Assembly (NCBI RefSeq): GCF_008017445.1
Contig: NZ_VRSW01000002.1
Location: forward strand, 124,001 to 188,000
DNA from: Microbacterium mitrae
Lineage (GTDB): Bacteria; Actinomycetota; Actinomycetes; Actinomycetales; Microbacteriaceae
Direction of reading: 5' to 3'
Length of the DNA: 64,000 nucleotides
Part shown: piece after piece, positions 33,411 to 42,290 of the stretch
Numbering within the stretch: position 1 is the first letter of the stretch
Layout of the letters: every line of letters begins with the position of its first letter
Position numbers and translations under genes: made by a program
Notes under the pieces: generated by a model
Database searches by the model: none
What the model was told of the DNA's origin: nothing
The model's input: the letters and a program-made list of their open reading frames with translations, nothing else

Positions 33411-33530
33411 CGGAACCAGGGGTGCGGTAGCGCCGGAACCAGGGGTGCGGTAGCGCCGGAACCAGGGGTGCAGCAGGGTCAAAACCAGGGGCGGAGCACC
33501 GGAACCAGGGGCACGGAACCACGGGTGCGG
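33411..33530. repeat. 23-bp tandem repeat, about six copies
   Basis: CGGAACCAGGGGTGCGGTAG-like units begin at 33411, 33434, 33457, 33480 (CAAAACC variant), 33500 and 33514. Spacings are 23, 23, 23, 20 and 14 bp, so the array decays to one side. It occupies the metY-proximal half of the metY-metX spacer. Confidence 0.85.
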
Positions 33531-33553
33531 CGCGACACCGCAGGTACGGCAAA

Positions 33554-33585
33554 GGGGTGGGAGCGGCCGAAGCCACTCCCACCCC
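33554..33585 (-). terminator. terminator of metY
   Basis: GGGGTGGGAG (33554-33563) pairs with CTCCCACCCC (33576-33585) and an inner GGC/GCC extends the helix. It starts about 15 bp past the metY stop, so metX may need its own promoter or read-through. Confidence 0.7.
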
Positions 33586-33599
33586 CATACGGCGCAGTA

Positions 33600-34922
33600 T
33601 TAGACGCGCGTCTGCTCGATCTGTACGCGAGCGGCGGCGAGGCCGGCCTCCAGATCGGCCTTGATGTCGTCGATGTTCTCGAGACCAACCGACAGGCGCA
33701 CCAGGCCGGGCGTGACACCGGCGGTCAGCTGCTGCTCGGGAGTGAGCTGCGAGTGCGTGGTCGAAGCCGGGTGAATCACGAGCGAGCGTACGTCACCGAT
33801 GTTGGCGAGGTGGCTGAACAGTGTGAGGTTGTTGACGAACGCGCGGCCGGCGTCAACGCCGCCCTTGAGCTCGAACGACAGCACCGCGCCGACACCCTTG
33901 GGGGCGTACTTGTTGGCGGCGGCGTACCACGGCGACGACGGCAGGCCCGAGTAGTTGACGGCCGCGACATCGGGGTGGTTGTCGAGCCATTCCGCGATCT
34001 CCTGTGCGTTCTGCACGTGGCGCTCGATGCGCAGCGAGAGGGTCTCGATGCCCTGAATGAGCTGCCATGCGCTCGCTGGCGCGATGGCGGCACCAAGATC
34101 GCGCAGCAGCTGCACGCGGGCCTTGATGATGTAGGCCAGCCCATCGCCGACGGCGGCGGTGTAGCTGGCGCCGTTGTAGGACGGGTCCGGAACCGTGAGG
34201 CCCGGGAACTTGTCGACGTTCTCCGACCAGGCAAAGCGTCCGCCATCGACGATGGCCCCACCGATAACCGTGCCGTGGCCGCCGAGGAACTTCGTCGCCG
34301 AGTGAATCACAATGTCGGCACCGAATTCGAACGGCTTGATCAGGAACGGCGTTGCAATCGTGTTGTCGACGATCAGCGGAATGCCGTTTTCGTGGGCTAC
34401 GTCAGCAACACCGCTGATGTCGAACACGTTGATCTTGGGGTTGCCGATCGTCTCACCGAAGAACAGCTTGGTGTTCGGCTGAACGGCCGCGCGCCATTCG
34501 CCGAGGTCGTCCTGGTTCTCGACGAACGTCACGCTGATGCCGAGTTTGCCGAGCGTGTACTTGAACAGGTTGTACGTTCCGCCGTAGATCGAGCTCGACG
34601 AAACGATGTGGTCGCCCTCGCCGGCGATGTTCAGAATGGCGAACGTGGCTGCGGCTTGACCCGATGCGACAAGGAGCGCTCCGGTTCCGCCTTCGAGCGC
34701 CGCGATGCGCTGCTCTGCAACATCCTGCGTCGGGTTCTGAATGCGGGTGTAGATGTTGCCAAACTCTGCCAGCGCGAACAGGTTCGCGGCGTGGTCGGTG
34801 TTGTCGAACACGTACGACGTGGTCTGGTAAATCGGGGTGGCGCGAGCCTTGGTGACAGGGTCGGGTGCGGCGCCAGCGTGGATCTGCTTGGTCTCAAAAC
34901 GCCAGTTCTCGGGTGCAGACAT
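33600..34922 (-). CDS. metY: O-acetylhomoserine sulfhydrylase
   Basis: 440 residues, Cys/Met-metabolism PLP enzyme of fold type I. Key parts: IYQTTSYVFDNTDHA (about 31-45), YTRIQNPT (about 58-65), ASGQAAATFA (about 85-94), SSIYGGTYNLF (about 109-119), VDNTIATPFL and the PLP lysine in HSATKFLGGHG (about residue 213). The length of 440 with the central insertion is typical of MetY rather than MetB/MetC. It makes homocysteine from O-acetylhomoserine and sulfide. ATG 34922 has AAGGAG 5 nt upstream. Regulation is probably from the TTGGCG/TAGCCT promoter at 34968-34996. Confidence 0.94.
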   Translation of the reverse strand: MSAPENWRFETKQIHAGAAPDPVTKARATPIYQTTSYVFDNTDHAANLFALAEFGNIYTRIQNPTQDVAEQRIAALEGGTGALLVASGQAAATFAILNIAGEGDHIVSSSSIYGGTYNLFKYTLGKLGISVTFVENQDDLGEWRAAVQPNTKLFFGETIGNPKINVFDISGVADVAHENGIPLIVDNTIATPFLIKPFEFGADIVIHSATKFLGGHGTVIGGAIVDGGRFAWSENVDKFPGLTVPDPSYNGASYTAAVGDGLAYIIKARVQLLRDLGAAIAPASAWQLIQGIETLSLRIERHVQNAQEIAEWLDNHPDVAAVNYSGLPSSPWYAAANKYAPKGVGAVLSFELKGGVDAGRAFVNNLTLFSHLANIGDVRSLVIHPASTTHSQLTPEQQLTAGVTPGLVRLSVGLENIDDIKADLEAGLAAARVQIEQTRV

Positions 34923-34967
34923 GAGGACTCCTTGTGTTGTCGGGCGGCAACCGGAGCCGCTGAGAAG

Positions 34968-34996
34968 AGGCTAAAGCGCTACCCCATGCCCGCCAA
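34968..34996 (-). promoter_or_regulatory. promoter of metY
   Basis: On the minus strand: -35 TTGGCG (34991-34996), 17-bp spacer, -10 TAGCCT (34968-34973), about 45 bp upstream of metY. Confidence 0.6.
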
Positions 34997-35008
34997 CTTG
35001 CGGGACAT

Positions 35009-35018
35009 GTTACGTAAC
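35009..35018. promoter_or_regulatory. palindromic operator candidate GTTACGTAAC
   Basis: A perfect 10-bp palindrome in the metY/SDR divergent spacer, 12 bp upstream of the metY -35 box and about 20 bp upstream of the SDR -10 box. Its position suits a regulator acting on both genes. Confidence 0.4.
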
Positions 35019-35039
35019 ACGCTCGACGCATGCACCTTG

Positions 35040-35045
35040 TAGCGT
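35040..35045 (+). promoter_or_regulatory. -10 element of a leaderless promoter (SDR gene)
   Basis: TAGCGT, 6 nt, then ATG 35052. Confidence 0.5.
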
Positions 35046-35051
35046 GGAGGC

Positions 35052-35825
35052 ATGACGAGGCGTGCTGTTGTAACGGGTGCAAGTTCGGGTATCGGGAGGG
35101 CGACGGTTGTGGCCCTTCGCGAGGCGGGGTGGGACGTTGTTGGCGTGGCCCGCCGCGCCGACCGTCTGGCCGACGTAGCAGCGGAGACCGGCGCCGCCGT
35201 CTTTGCCGCCGACCTCACCAAGCAGGCAGATGTTGACGCGCTGGCGCAGTACTTGGAAAGCACCGGAACCACGGATGCGCTAGTGCAGGTGGCTGGCGGC
35301 GCGGCAGGCACCGAGCGCATCGAAGACGCGCGCACCGATGACTGGGAGTGGATGTTTCAGGCGAATGTGATGGGCACGCAGCGCCTGGTCGCGGCGTTGT
35401 TGCCGCTGCTGCGTCGGGCCACGCTCACCGGCGGCCACGCCGACCTGGCGTTTGTTACCTCGACGGCCGCGCAGACCGCCTATCCGGGCGGCGCAGGCTA
35501 CAACGCCGCGAAGGCGGGGGAGTCGATGCTCGTCAAGGCGTTGCGCCTTGAGCTGGCAGGCGAACCGCTGCGTGTCACTGAGATCGCGCCGGGCATGGTC
35601 TTCACCGAGGAGTTCACCCTCAACCGCAATCGCGGCAACACGGAGGCTGTCGAGGCAACCTATGACGGTGTCGTGGCACCCCTGGTGGCGAGCGACGTCG
35701 CCGGCGTGATCAACTACGCGTTGAACGCCCCCGGGCACGTCAACCTCGACCTCATCACCATGCGCCCCGTCGCGCAGGCGGCCCAGCATGTTCTGATTCG
35801 CGGCGAACTGAAGCCTCGACTGTAA
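35052..35825 (+). CDS. short-chain dehydrogenase/reductase
   Basis: 257 residues. Classical SDR: cofactor motif TGASSGIG (about 8-15), then VAGGAAG in place of NNAG (about 81-87), a Ser/Thr-rich [22 protein letters not shown] segment with the Tyr-x-x-x-Lys pair (about residues 155-159). The R in VARRADR after the second strand suggests NADP(H) preference. The substrate is unknown. Divergent from metY. The stop is followed at once by the uracil-DNA glycosylase start, so the two are co-transcribed. Confidence 0.88.
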   Translation: MTRRAVVTGASSGIGRATVVALREAGWDVVGVARRADRLADVAAETGAAVFAADLTKQADVDALAQYLESTGTTDALVQVAGGAAGTERIEDARTDDWEWMFQANVMGTQRLVAALLPLLRRATLTGGHADLAFVTSTAAQTAYPGGAGYNAAKAGESMLVKALRLELAGEPLRVTEIAPGMVFTEEFTLNRNRGNTEAVEATYDGVVAPLVASDVAGVINYALNAPGHVNLDLITMRPVAQAAQHVLIRGELKPRL

Positions 35826-35826
35826 C

Positions 35827-36528
35827 GTGACGACGCTCGATCAGCTGGTGGCTGACGGAACCATCGATGCAGGCTGGGCGGAGGCGTTCGCCCCCGTCGC
35901 CGCGGATCTGGCCGCGGTGACTGCGCGCGTACAGGCAGAACGCGATGCCGGAGCGACCGTATTGCCCGCTGCCGACAACGTGCTGCGCGCGTTCCGTCGC
36001 CCCCTGAGGGACGTGCGTGTGCTCATCGTCGGTCAAGACCCCTACCCAACACCCGGTCACGCGATCGGGCTGTCGTTTGCGGTTGACCGCGACGTTCGAC
36101 CGTTGCCGCGTAGCCTCAGCAATATTTACAAAGAACTGCAGGCTGACCTTGGCATTGCGCCCGCCAGCCACGGCGACCTGTCGGCATGGGCAGATCAGGG
36201 CGTCATGCTGCTGAACCGCGTGCTCACCGTTGGCGCGGGCGCCGCAGGCTCGCACCGTAAATGGGGCTGGGAACGCGTCACCGAGCACGCTATTCGCGTT
36301 CTGGCGGCGCGTGATCAACCGCTGGTCGCGGTGTTGTGGGGCAAAGACGCGGAGAACCTTCGTGGATGGCTCGGACAGACGCCGGCGGTGGTGTCCGCCC
36401 ACCCCTCACCGCTGTCAGCATCGCGCGGGTTCTTTGGTTCCAGGCCTTTTTCTGCGGTCAATGAGCTGCTGCGAGAGCAGGGTAGCGAACCCATCGACTG
36501 GCGAGTGGAGGCACCCGATGAAGCCTGA
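35827..36528 (+). CDS. ung: uracil-DNA glycosylase, family 1
   Basis: 233 residues from GTG 35827, one base after the SDR stop. Catalytic water-activating motif GQDPYP (about 69-74) and the Leu-intercalation loop HPSPLS (about 192-197); LLNRVLTV and WGKDAENL are also conserved. It removes uracil from DNA at the start of base-excision repair. It overlaps the downstream GNAT gene by 11 bp. Confidence 0.94.
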   Translation: MTTLDQLVADGTIDAGWAEAFAPVAADLAAVTARVQAERDAGATVLPAADNVLRAFRRPLRDVRVLIVGQDPYPTPGHAIGLSFAVDRDVRPLPRSLSNIYKELQADLGIAPASHGDLSAWADQGVMLLNRVLTVGAGAAGSHRKWGWERVTEHAIRVLAARDQPLVAVLWGKDAENLRGWLGQTPAVVSAHPSPLSASRGFFGSRPFSAVNELLREQGSEPIDWRVEAPDEA

Positions 36529-37114
36529 CGAATACCTCAAGCCACGTAAGCTGCCGCGCCATCTGCAGCCCACACCGGCGCCGGAGGAGTTCGCTTTTTC
36601 GATTCGCGATGCCGTTGCAGCCGACCTGCCTGCGGTGCGCGAAATCTACAACTACTACGTCACCAACTCCTCGGTCACCTTTGACGAGTCAACGTGGACG
36701 CTCAAGCAGTTCAAGGAGAAGTTCGCGCACCTCACCAAGCTCGGGCTGCCCTTCATCGTCGCCGTGTCACCCAGCAATCAGGTGCTCGGCTACGCGCTGC
36801 TGTCGCAGTGGCGACCCAAGTCTGCCTACCGCTTCACCACCGAGAACTCGATCTATCTCGGTCCAAGCGCCAGCGGCAAGGGCATCGGTCGAGCGCTGCT
36901 CACGGAGCTTATTGCGCGCGGCGAGGCCGCCGGAATCCGCCAAATCCTCGCGGTCATCAGCGATAAGGGTGCCGAAGCGTCGATCGCCCTGCACGAAAAG
37001 CTCGGCTTCGTCGAGGTGGGGCGGATGGGTCGCGTGGGCTTCAAGTTTGATCGCTGGCTCGGAACCATCATCCTGCAAAAAGAGCTCCCCAAGCCCCGCA
37101 AGCACCCCCGTTAA
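36518..37114 (+). CDS. GNAT-family N-acetyltransferase (phosphinothricin acetyltransferase-like)
   Basis: 198 residues from ATG 36518 inside the end of ung. After a Pro/Lys-rich tail (about 1-28), the GNAT core reads [20 protein letters not shown], split as beta 1 and helix 1, TSSVTFDE-like [20 protein letters not shown] (acetyl-CoA pyrophosphate loop, about 118-132) and [21 protein letters not shown]. This matches the Pat/MddA branch that acetylates methionine sulfoximine and phosphinothricin-like amines; the natural substrate is unknown. The basic tail is not a known domain. A large hairpin follows. Confidence 0.86.
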   Translation: MKPDEYLKPRKLPRHLQPTPAPEEFAFSIRDAVAADLPAVREIYNYYVTNSSVTFDESTWTLKQFKEKFAHLTKLGLPFIVAVSPSNQVLGYALLSQWRPKSAYRFTTENSIYLGPSASGKGIGRALLTELIARGEAAGIRQILAVISDKGAEASIALHEKLGFVEVGRMGRVGFKFDRWLGTIILQKELPKPRKHPR

Positions 37115-37122
37115 GCCCGCCC

Positions 37123-37177
37123 CCCGGCGCGCAGCGCCCCCGCGCGGCCGCCCGGCGCGCAGCGCCCCCGCGCGGCC
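37123..37177. repeat. 27-bp direct repeat, two copies
   Basis: CCCGGCGCGCAGCGCCCCCG followed by CGCGGCC occurs at 37123-37149 and again at 37151-37177, directly after the GNAT stop. Extremely GC-rich; no gene. Confidence 0.75.
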
Positions 37178-37179
37178 CC

Positions 37180-37248
37180 GCGAAACACACTTTGGTCGGC
37201 GAAACACAGCGCACCGCCATGTTTCTCGCCGACCAGAATGTGTTTCGC
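37180..37248. terminator. long bidirectional hairpin between GNAT and oppF genes
   Basis: GCGAAACACA at 37180 and 37199 face TGTTTCTCGC (37219) and TGTGTTTCGC (37239-37248). The flanking TGGTCGGCGA/TCGCCGACCA also pairs, giving a stem of about 27 bp with few mismatches and a loop of about 13 nt. It lies between convergent genes and should terminate both, but is much longer than a normal terminator. Confidence 0.7.
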
Positions 37249-37260
37249 TGGAGATGCGCG

Positions 37261-38049
37261 CTACGGGGCGGTGTTGATGGTGGGGATCGCAGCAAGGAGG
37301 CGCTTCGTGTAGGCCTCACGCGGGTGCTGCAGCACCTCCGAGACCGCGCCTCGTTCGACGATGGCGCCGTCTTTCATCACGACAACCGAATCGCACAGCG
37401 CCTGCACCACGCCAATATCGTGCGAGACGAACAGCATCGTCATGTTGTCGCGCGCCAACAGGTTCCGCAGCACGTCGAGAATCTGTGCGCGCACCGTCAC
37501 ATCCAGCGCCGACAACGGCTCGTCGCCGACCAGAATTGACGGCTTGTGGGCGAGCGCGCGGGCGATCGCGATGCGTTGGCGCTGGCCGCCGGAGAATTCG
37601 TGCGGAAAGCGCGAGGCCATATCGGGCTCGAGGTCAACGTCTTGCAGAACCTCGGCAACCCGGGCACGGTGATCGCCCTCAATGCCCAGCGCCCACAGCG
37701 GCTCGGCGATCGCGCGTCCGATGGACATGCGCGGGTCCAGCGAAGCGTAGGGGTCTTGAAAGACGATTCCGGTCTCGCGCCGTAGCCAGTGCAGACTGCG
37801 TGCCGACTTGCGGGCGTCAACGCTGCGCCCACCAATCTCAATGGTTCCGCTGGTCGGGGTATCCAGCGCGAGCAGCAGCCGAACCAGCGTCGATTTGCCC
37901 GATCCCGATTCGCCGATAATGCCGACCGCCTCGCCGTCGTCGGCAAAGAAGTCAACGCCGTCCAGCGCCGTGGTGTAGGTGCGCTTCTCAAACGGAGTCT
38001 CTTTGGCGCGGGCGTAGCGACGAACCAGATCCTTGGCGACGATCGTCAT
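37261..38049 (-). CDS. peptide/nickel-type ABC transporter ATP-binding protein (OppF/DppF)
   Basis: 262 residues. Walker A GESGSGKSTL (about 45-54), Q-loop VFQDPYASLDPRM (about 95-107), signature FSGGQRQR (about 142-149), Walker B ILVGDEPLSALD and switch FVSHDIGVV. Closest to the second ATPase of Dpp/Opp systems. It is the last gene of a five-gene operon and overlaps the upstream ATPase by 4 bp (ATGA). The two ATPases would form the heterodimeric engine. Confidence 0.9.
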   Translation of the reverse strand: MTIVAKDLVRRYARAKETPFEKRTYTTALDGVDFFADDGEAVGIIGESGSGKSTLVRLLLALDTPTSGTIEIGGRSVDARKSARSLHWLRRETGIVFQDPYASLDPRMSIGRAIAEPLWALGIEGDHRARVAEVLQDVDLEPDMASRFPHEFSGGQRQRIAIARALAHKPSILVGDEPLSALDVTVRAQILDVLRNLLARDNMTMLFVSHDIGVVQALCDSVVVMKDGAIVERGAVSEVLQHPREAYTKRLLAAIPTINTAP

Positions 38050-38855
38050 GCGTCAGCTCCCGTCGATTCTGGGGTTTCCGGCGCCCGCCACAGGGTTGCC
38101 TGCGCATCGCGCAGCAGTCCCTGCGTAATCGGTGACTTCGGTGCGGTGAGCAGCGTGGTGAGTGGCCCCTGCTCGATCACGCGGCCGTGCTCCAGCACAA
38201 CAGCGTGGGTTGCCACCTGGCTCAGCACGGCGAGGTCGTGGGTGATGAACACCAGCGACATGCCGTCGTCGGTGACGAGGGAGCGCAGCAGCGTCAAAAT
38301 GTCGGCCTGAATGGTCACGTCGAGCGCCGTTGTCGGCTCGTCGGCGATGAGTAGCTTGGGGCGGCACGCCAGCGCCATGGCGATGGCGGCGCGTTGCCGC
38401 TGACCGCCAGAAACCTGATGCGGATATCGCTTCACGATGCGCTCCGGGTCGGGGAGCTTCACGCGCGCGGCCTCGGCAATCGCGCGAGTTTTCGCCTCGG
38501 CGCGGGTCACGTTTTCATGAATGCGGATCGATTCGGCGATCTGACGCCCGAGCGTTCGAATCGGGTTCAGCGCCGTCTGCGGTTCTTGAAACACGATGCC
38601 GATTTCGTCACCGCGCAACTCGGCGAGCTTGCGGTCGGGCATGCCGATCAGTTCCACGCCGTTCCACGTGATGCTGCCGGAGACAGTGGAACCATCGGGC
38701 AGCAGTCCGAGAATGGCGAGCGCCGTGAGCGACTTGCCGGAGCCGGATTCACCGATCAGGCCGACGCGGGCACCGTCGGGAACGGAAAAACTGATGTCTT
38801 CGATGACGGTTTTACCGTCGATCGCGACGTGCAGATTGGAGACGACCAGGCTCAT
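38046..38855 (-). CDS. peptide/nickel-type ABC transporter ATP-binding protein (OppD/DppD)
   Basis: 269 residues. Walker A GESGSGKSLT (about 36-45), VFQEPQTALNPI (about 88-99), signature VSGGQRQR (about 148-155), Walker B LIADEPTTALD and FITHDLAVL. Overlaps the permease gene upstream and the partner ATPase downstream by 4 bp each. It lacks the Cys-rich C-terminal extension that binds Fe-S in some OppD proteins. Confidence 0.9.
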   Translation of the reverse strand: MSLVVSNLHVAIDGKTVIEDISFSVPDGARVGLIGESGSGKSLTALAILGLLPDGSTVSGSITWNGVELIGMPDRKLAELRGDEIGIVFQEPQTALNPIRTLGRQIAESIRIHENVTRAEAKTRAIAEAARVKLPDPERIVKRYPHQVSGGQRQRAAIAMALACRPKLLIADEPTTALDVTIQADILTLLRSLVTDDGMSLVFITHDLAVLSQVATHAVVLEHGRVIEQGPLTTLLTAPKSPITQGLLRDAQATLWRAPETPESTGADA

Positions 38856-39739
38856 GCGGTCACCGTCGGCATCGGGGCGGGCATGGACTTGACCATGCGG
38901 CGGCTGAGCGTGGGGTCGGTCGTCTCACGCAGCTTGTCTCCGAGCAGGTTGAGGGCGAGCACCGTGAGCGAGATCGCAAGGCCCGGCCAGATCACGGCGA
39001 GCGGGTGCACATTGATGAACGCTTGCGTTTCGGAGAGCAGGCGCCCCCACGACGGGTCGTTGGCCGATGCGCCGAAGCCGATGTAGCTCAGGCCCGCTTC
39101 GGCGAGCACGGCAACACCCATCGACCACGACAATTGCACAATGTAGACCGGCGCAATGTTGGGGAGCACATGCCGCCACACATTCTGTGCCGTGGTGAGG
39201 CCGGCTGCCTTGCCCGCGAGCACGAAGTCACTGGAAAGCACGCGGCGTAGCTCGGGCCGCGTCACGCGGGCCATGTTGACCCCGAATCCGATGCCCACCG
39301 CGAACACCACGACCCACAGCGACTGTCCGGCAATGGAGGCGAGCATGGCTGCGATGATGAGCACCGGAAAGGCCAGCAGCACATCGATCAGCGTTGCCAT
39401 CGCTTCGCGCACAAGGCGGGTGGTGAGGGTCGCAAGGCACGCGAGCGCGATGCCGATGATGGTGGAAATGACGGCGGCGCCGACGGCGACCACCACGGTG
39501 GTGCGCGCACCGAGCATGATGTGCGTCAGCATGTCTCGGCCACCGTTGTCTGTTCCCAGCAGATGGGGCCAGCCCGGCCCGAGCCAGCGATCGTCGACGT
39601 TGGCTTGTTCGGGTGAGAACGGGGTCCAGAACAACGAAACGATGGCCGTCAGCACGACGACGGCGATCACAATGATGCCGAATTTGCCGGTCGCTGAGTG
39701 CCAGAGCGGGCGGAACCAGCCGGCGCGTTTGGTGCTCAC
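38852..39739 (-). CDS. peptide/nickel-type ABC transporter permease (DppC)
   Basis: 295 residues from GTG 39739, which overlaps the dppB stop (GTGA); the longer frame running back into dppB is an artefact. Six hydrophobic segments, an LLGTDNGGRDMLTHIMLGART stretch (about 60-80, shown in family as LGTDxxGRDxLSR) and the EAA-type loop KAAGLTTAQNVWRHVLPN (about 200-217). It pairs with the DppB-type permease to make the channel. Confidence 0.9.
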   Translation of the reverse strand: MSTKRAGWFRPLWHSATGKFGIIVIAVVVLTAIVSLFWTPFSPEQANVDDRWLGPGWPHLLGTDNGGRDMLTHIMLGARTTVVVAVGAAVISTIIGIALACLATLTTRLVREAMATLIDVLLAFPVLIIAAMLASIAGQSLWVVVFAVGIGFGVNMARVTRPELRRVLSSDFVLAGKAAGLTTAQNVWRHVLPNIAPVYIVQLSWSMGVAVLAEAGLSYIGFGASANDPSWGRLLSETQAFINVHPLAVIWPGLAISLTVLALNLLGDKLRETTDPTLSRRMVKSMPAPMPTVTA

Positions 39740-40689
39740 TCTGCGGCCTCCCGAAGTCGTGGGTCCAAAATGCGGTGAATGATGTCGACGGCAAACCCGA
39801 TCAACAGCACCACCGCGGTCAGCACCAGCAGCTCGCCCTGCACGAGCGGCAAATCGCGCGCGCCGACGTCGTCGATGAGCATGCGCCCGATGCCGGGCAG
39901 ATTGAAGAGCTTTTCGATCACGACCGCACCGACCACGATGCCGGCAACCTGAAGACCCAGCACCGTAATGATCGACAGGCCAACGCTGGGAAGGCCGTGA
40001 CGCAACAGTGCCTGCGTGCGCGTCAGACCCTTCGCGGCCGCCGTGCGCACGAAGTCTCGGCCCACCGCGTCGAGGGTGGCGCTGCGCACGAATCGCATCA
40101 GCACGGCACCCTCCACAATGCCGATGGTGACGGCTGGGAGCACGAGCGCCATGAACGCTTCGCCCGGCTCCTCCCATCCGTCACGCGGAAATCCCTGGGC
40201 GCGGAACCAGCCGAGCCAGAGCGAGAAGATCAGGATGAGCACCATGCCCGCCCAAATCACCGGCACAGCGGCGATACCCTGCGCACCAACGTTCAGCGCG
40301 GTTCCGCTGACCTTGTTGCGACGAATTGCCGACAGGATGCCGAGCGGCACGGCAATGATGAGGGCAACGGCCATCGCCATTAGCCCCAGCGGAATCGTGA
40401 CCTCCGCCTTTTCTGCCAGCTCGTCAACCACGCGCGTGTTGGTGATGATCGAGGTGCCCATATCGCCCGTGACGACGCCGCCGATCCAGCTGAAATACTG
40501 CACCGGCAATGGTTCATTGAGACCGAGCTGTTCGCGCAGCTGCGCGACCTGCTCGGGTGTTCCCTGCGTTCCAGCGATCACCTGAGCGACATCGCCGGGC
40601 AGTACCCGCAACGCCAGGAAGATCAGCAGGGACGCCACGATCAGTCCTCCGATGAGGAGGACTGATCGCGTCAGGATGTATCGGATCAC
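39736..40689 (-). CDS. peptide/nickel-type ABC transporter permease (DppB)
   Basis: 317 residues. N-terminal helix RYILTRSVLLIGGLIVASLL then LRVLPGDVA (about 27-35), PLPVQYFSWIGGVVTGDMG (about 60-78) and EAA loop TAAAKGLTRTQALLRHGLPS (about 215-234). Six hydrophobic segments. Overlaps the binding-protein gene and dppC by 4 bp at each side, so translation is coupled. Confidence 0.9.
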   Translation of the reverse strand: MIRYILTRSVLLIGGLIVASLLIFLALRVLPGDVAQVIAGTQGTPEQVAQLREQLGLNEPLPVQYFSWIGGVVTGDMGTSIITNTRVVDELAEKAEVTIPLGLMAMAVALIIAVPLGILSAIRRNKVSGTALNVGAQGIAAVPVIWAGMVLILIFSLWLGWFRAQGFPRDGWEEPGEAFMALVLPAVTIGIVEGAVLMRFVRSATLDAVGRDFVRTAAAKGLTRTQALLRHGLPSVGLSIITVLGLQVAGIVVGAVVIEKLFNLPGIGRMLIDDVGARDLPLVQGELLVLTAVVLLIGFAVDIIHRILDPRLREAAE

Positions 40690-42206
40690 TCGATGATCGC
40701 GACGTCAGCCAGGTTGATGCGGGAGTTGACGGAGTTGACGGGGAAGCCGGAGACCTTCGGAAGGTGAGCCGTCAGCGTGGTTCCGGTGTACAGCCAGTCG
40801 GCGGCGTGGTCTTCAGAAACCAGGCGCGCAGCCTCGGCGAGCAGCTTGTCTGATTCGTCAGCGTCAGTGGTGGCAAGCGCGTCGGCGTAGAGCTCCTGCA
40901 CCTTTGCGTTGTCGTAGCCGAAGTAGTACTCCGGGTTTGCCCAGTTGCTGAAGTCGCGCGGCTCGACGTGCAGCACGAAGCTCAGGTCGTAGTCGTGGTT
41001 GGTGTACACATCGTTCAGCCACGTCGGAAACTCGACGTTCTCGATCTTCAGGGTGACGCCGACGGCGTTGAAGTCAGAGACCAGTTGCTTCGTGACCGTG
41101 GTGCCGTAGAACGACGGAATCGTGAGGGTCAGTTCGAGATCCTTCACACCGGCTTCTTCGAGCAGCTTCTTCGCACCCTCGGGGTCGTAAGAAACCACAT
41201 CGGAGAGGTCTTCGTACCCGGGGTCAAGCTCCGGGATCGGACCGAACTCTTCAACACCCGAGCCGACGGCCGTGATGACAGCCTCGTGGTTGATCGCCAT
41301 GCGCAGCGCCTCGCGCACCTTGATGTTGTCCAGCGGCGCCTTCTTGTTGTTGAACGCGAGCGTCGCCTTGTCGGTGGTCTTGCCCTCAGTGATGATGAAG
41401 TCGGTGCCCTCGAAGTTGACGGCGAGGTTTGCGTCAACGGCGGTAAGGACGTCGAGATCGCCCGTGGTTGCGGCATTCACGCCGGCCGTGAAGTCAGGAA
41501 TGTAGACGAAGGTAACCTCGGCAAGTGATGCGGCGTCGCCCCAGTATGCGTCGTTGCGCGTGAACTTGATGCTGTCTTTGCGCTTCCACGAGTCGAAGAT
41601 GAACGGACCGGTACCGTTGGCGGCCGTCTTCAGGTCGGTCGTGTCGCCAGCCGAGAACACGAGGCCAGCGGGCGTCGTCAGCGTAAACAAGAAGTTGATG
41701 TCGGGTTCGGTCAGCGTAATGACGACGGTTGCGGCATCGGGGGCGGTGACGCTTGCCACGTTGGCGAAGTCGCGGTTGCCGATGACGGTCGGGTCGGTTT
41801 GCACCGCGGTGTACGACGCGACAACGTCGGCCGAGGTCAGCGGCTGGCCGCCGTGAAAGACGACACCCTCCTGCAGCGTAAAGGTGTAGGTCAGGCCGTC
41901 GGGGGAGACCGTGTAGTCGGTGGCGAGAGCCGGAACAATTTCGTTGCTCTCGTCGCGGGTCACGAGACCCTGGTAAATGTTGTCGACGAGAATCTGCTCG
42001 AGCGCGGCACCAGAGGTGTGGCGGATGTCGAGGTTGTCGGGTTCGAGCACCAGACCAACAACAAGTTCGCCGTCGGCAACGGGCGAGCCCGTGGCTGCGG
42101 CACTGGTGGTTGAGGGGGAGGGCTCGTTGTTCGATGACGGTGCGCAGGCGCTGAGCGCGATTGCGACAGCGGCGAGGCCGGCGACCACTGCGGTGCGACG
42201 GAACAT
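40686..42206 (-). CDS. ABC transporter substrate-binding lipoprotein (peptide/nickel family, SBP_bac_5)
   Basis: 506 residues from ATG 42206 (MFRRTAVVAG), GGAAAGGA 5 nt upstream; the 20-residue upstream extension is dropped. Lipoprotein signal with lipobox LSAC (Cys about residue 21) and a Ser/Thr/Pro-rich linker. SBP_bac_5 features follow: LEPDNLDIRHTSGAALEQIL (split), TYTFTLQEGVVFHGGQPLTSADV (split) and REALRMAINHEAVI. The ligand is not identifiable; family members bind peptides, nickel, opines or sugars. First gene of the operon dppA-B-C-D-F-type. Confidence 0.9.
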   Translation of the reverse strand: MFRRTAVVAGLAAVAIALSACAPSSNNEPSPSTTSAAATGSPVADGELVVGLVLEPDNLDIRHTSGAALEQILVDNIYQGLVTRDESNEIVPALATDYTVSPDGLTYTFTLQEGVVFHGGQPLTSADVVASYTAVQTDPTVIGNRDFANVASVTAPDAATVVITLTEPDINFLFTLTTPAGLVFSAGDTTDLKTAANGTGPFIFDSWKRKDSIKFTRNDAYWGDAASLAEVTFVYIPDFTAGVNAATTGDLDVLTAVDANLAVNFEGTDFIITEGKTTDKATLAFNNKKAPLDNIKVREALRMAINHEAVITAVGSGVEEFGPIPELDPGYEDLSDVVSYDPEGAKKLLEEAGVKDLELTLTIPSFYGTTVTKQLVSDFNAVGVTLKIENVEFPTWLNDVYTNHDYDLSFVLHVEPRDFSNWANPEYYFGYDNAKVQELYADALATTDADESDKLLAEAARLVSEDHAADWLYTGTTLTAHLPKVSGFPVNSVNSRINLADVAIIE

Positions 42207-42290
42207 GTCAGTCCTTTCCGGACATAAGGGTATGTGTATGACGGGGCTGGGGCGAGGGTTTGACACGCATCAACGTGACCCCGCGCGGGT

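Noticed and set aside
33411..33530. CRISPR array
   Set aside because: Units are contiguous 23-bp tandem repeats without unique spacers, and no cas genes are present.
34923..35051. SAM or S-box type riboswitch before metY
   Set aside because: The leader from the predicted promoter is only about 40 nt and shows none of the conserved kink-turn or pseudoknot sequence.
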